A stretch of 15,126 nucleotides of DNA from Methylococcaceae bacterium (lineage in GTDB: Bacteria > Pseudomonadota > Gammaproteobacteria > Methylococcales > UBA1147), in NCBI GenBank assembly GCA_022616595.1, contig JAKEEL010000041.1, positions 1-15,126 on the forward strand, given 5' to 3'. Positions 14,120-15,126 of this stretch are shown piece after piece. Below the pieces are notes generated by a model that was not told the origin of the DNA, did not search any database, and was given only the letters and a program-made list of their open reading frames with translations. The stretch's first letter is position 1. Every line of letters begins with the position of its first letter. A program made the position numbers and the translations under genes.

Positions 14120-15126
14120 ATGAGTATACCGTTAAGGCAGAAGATCAGCGTTGCGCGCTATCTCCTTAAACAAAAACTGCTCGGGGTCGAACGTTATCCA
14201 TTGGTTTTGATGCTGGAACCCTTGTTCCAGTGCAATCTGGCCTGCGCGGGTTGCGGAAAAATCGATTATCCCAAGGAAATCCTGCAAAAACGCCTGAGCG
14301 TCGAAGAATGTCTGAACGCGGTGGACGAGTGCGGAGCGCCGATCGTATCGATTCCGGGCGGCGAGCCCTTATTGCACAAGGAACTGCCGCAAATCGTCGA
14401 GGGAATCATTCGAAAGAAGAAATTCATTTATCTGTGCACCAATGCACTCTTATTGAAAAAACGCATCGACGATTACCAGCCCTCGCCCTACCTCACGTTT
14501 TCGATCCATCTCGATGGAAACCGCGAACGCCATGATGAATCGGTGTGTCAGGAAGGCGTATTCGACCGCGCCGTGGAAGCGATCAAGCTCGCGCTCGGAC
14601 GCGGTTTCCGCGTGAACATCAATTGCACGCTGTTTGACGGCGAAAAGCCCGCGGAGGTCGCCGACTTTTTGAATTACGTAACGGAACTCGGCGTCGAAGG
14701 CGTGACCATTTCTCCGGGCTTCAGCTACGAGCGCGCCCCGAGACAGGATGTTTTCATCAAAGGCAAGCCCGTAAAAGAACTGTTTCGCGGAATATTCCGG
14801 CTGGCTAAGGGACGGAACTGGAAGTTCAACCACTCGACTCTGTATCTCGACTTCCTGGCAGGCAACCAGAACTACAACTGTACGCCCTGGGGAAATCCGA
14901 CCCGAAACGTATTTGGCTGGCAAAAGCCCTGTTATCTGCTGGTTGACGAAGGTTATGCGGCGAGCTTTAGGGAACTCATGGAAGACACCGCGTGGGAAAA
15001 CTACGGATCATCCAGGAACCCGAAGTGCTCCAATTGCATGGCGCATTGCGGTTATGAATCCACGGCCGTGGAAGACATGCTGCAACATCCCTTGAAGGCG
15101 CTCTATACCTCGATCCGGGGTCCCAA
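14120..15126 (+). CDS. hpnH: Adenosylhopane synthase HpnH, radical SAM (3' end beyond window)
   Basis: HpnH is a radical SAM enzyme that joins the 5'-deoxyadenosyl group to hopene to make adenosylhopane, the first side-chain step. The visible 335 codons have no stop. They contain the cluster motif CNLACAGC (C38, C42, C45), PGGEPLLH (79-86), CTNALLL, the IHLDG strand, and a C-terminal cysteine group C303-x2-C306-x3-C310 (CSNCMAHCGYE) typical of the HpnH C-terminal domain. The family is commonly a little longer, so probably only the last few tens of residues are missing. The ATG at 14120 has a strong GGGGGAG ribosome binding site 5 nt upstream. It follows ispH by 35 nt. Its product is the substrate of HpnG, encoded on the opposite strand. 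Confidence 0.94.
   Translation, partial: MSIPLRQKISVARYLLKQKLLGVERYPLVLMLEPLFQCNLACAGCGKIDYPKEILQKRLSVEECLNAVDECGAPIVSIPGGEPLLHKELPQIVEGIIRKKKFIYLCTNALLLKKRIDDYQPSPYLTFSIHLDGNRERHDESVCQEGVFDRAVEAIKLALGRGFRVNINCTLFDGEKPAEVADFLNYVTELGVEGVTISPGFSYERAPRQDVFIKGKPVKELFRGIFRLAKGRNWKFNHSTLYLDFLAGNQNYNCTPWGNPTRNVFGWQKPCYLLVDEGYAASFRELMEDTAWENYGSSRNPKCSNCMAHCGYESTAVEDMLQHPLKALYTSIRGP

Overview
The window is about 55-60% GC chromosomal DNA and most resembles a hopanoid-producing gammaproteobacterium. The zapA / TIGR02449-like pair, the pepP-ubiH-ubiI cluster and trkA are standard gammaproteobacterial core genes. The right half holds hopanoid genes, which in this class are known from methanotrophs, some nitrifiers and sulfur or iron oxidisers. 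The genus cannot be fixed from this sequence. No transposase, phage gene, tRNA, rRNA or CRISPR array was seen.

Layout. (1) 1-639, minus strand: a TIGR02449/ZapB-like coiled-coil gene overlaps zapA by 4 nt, and three consecutive inverted repeats follow zapA. (2) 804-4562, plus strand: pepP, ubiH and ubiI form a tight operon (4-nt gap, then a 4-nt ATGA overlap) encoding a proline aminopeptidase and two flavin hydroxylases of ubiquinone synthesis. (3) 4595-5956, minus strand: trkA, convergent with ubiI. (4) 6205-7185, plus strand: glucokinase, divergent from trkA. (5) 12503 down to 7240, minus strand: the hopanoid operon squalene synthase, squalene-hopene cyclase (shc), hpnG, hpnO. (6) 12504-13130: a long intergenic region with a 33% GC core. 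(7) 13131 to the right edge, plus strand: ispH and then hpnH, which runs off the window.

How the genes work together. IspH completes the MEP pathway and supplies IPP and DMAPP, which become farnesyl diphosphate (that prenyltransferase is not in the window). The squalene synthase joins two farnesyl diphosphates, Shc cyclises squalene to hopene, HpnH adds adenosine, HpnG removes adenine, and HpnO aminates the resulting side chain. The two divergent units flanking the AT-rich spacer therefore hold an almost continuous route to an aminobacteriohopanepolyol, and predict that the organism makes aminotriol-type hopanoids. The pathway steps are established knowledge; the prediction for this organism is inference.

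I found no clearly undescribed system. The items most worth a second look are the low-GC spacer with its 124-residue unassigned ORF, the three perfect hairpins after zapA, the DVDDSA variant of the cyclase catalytic motif, and the pairing of a single long squalene synthase with late hopanoid genes.
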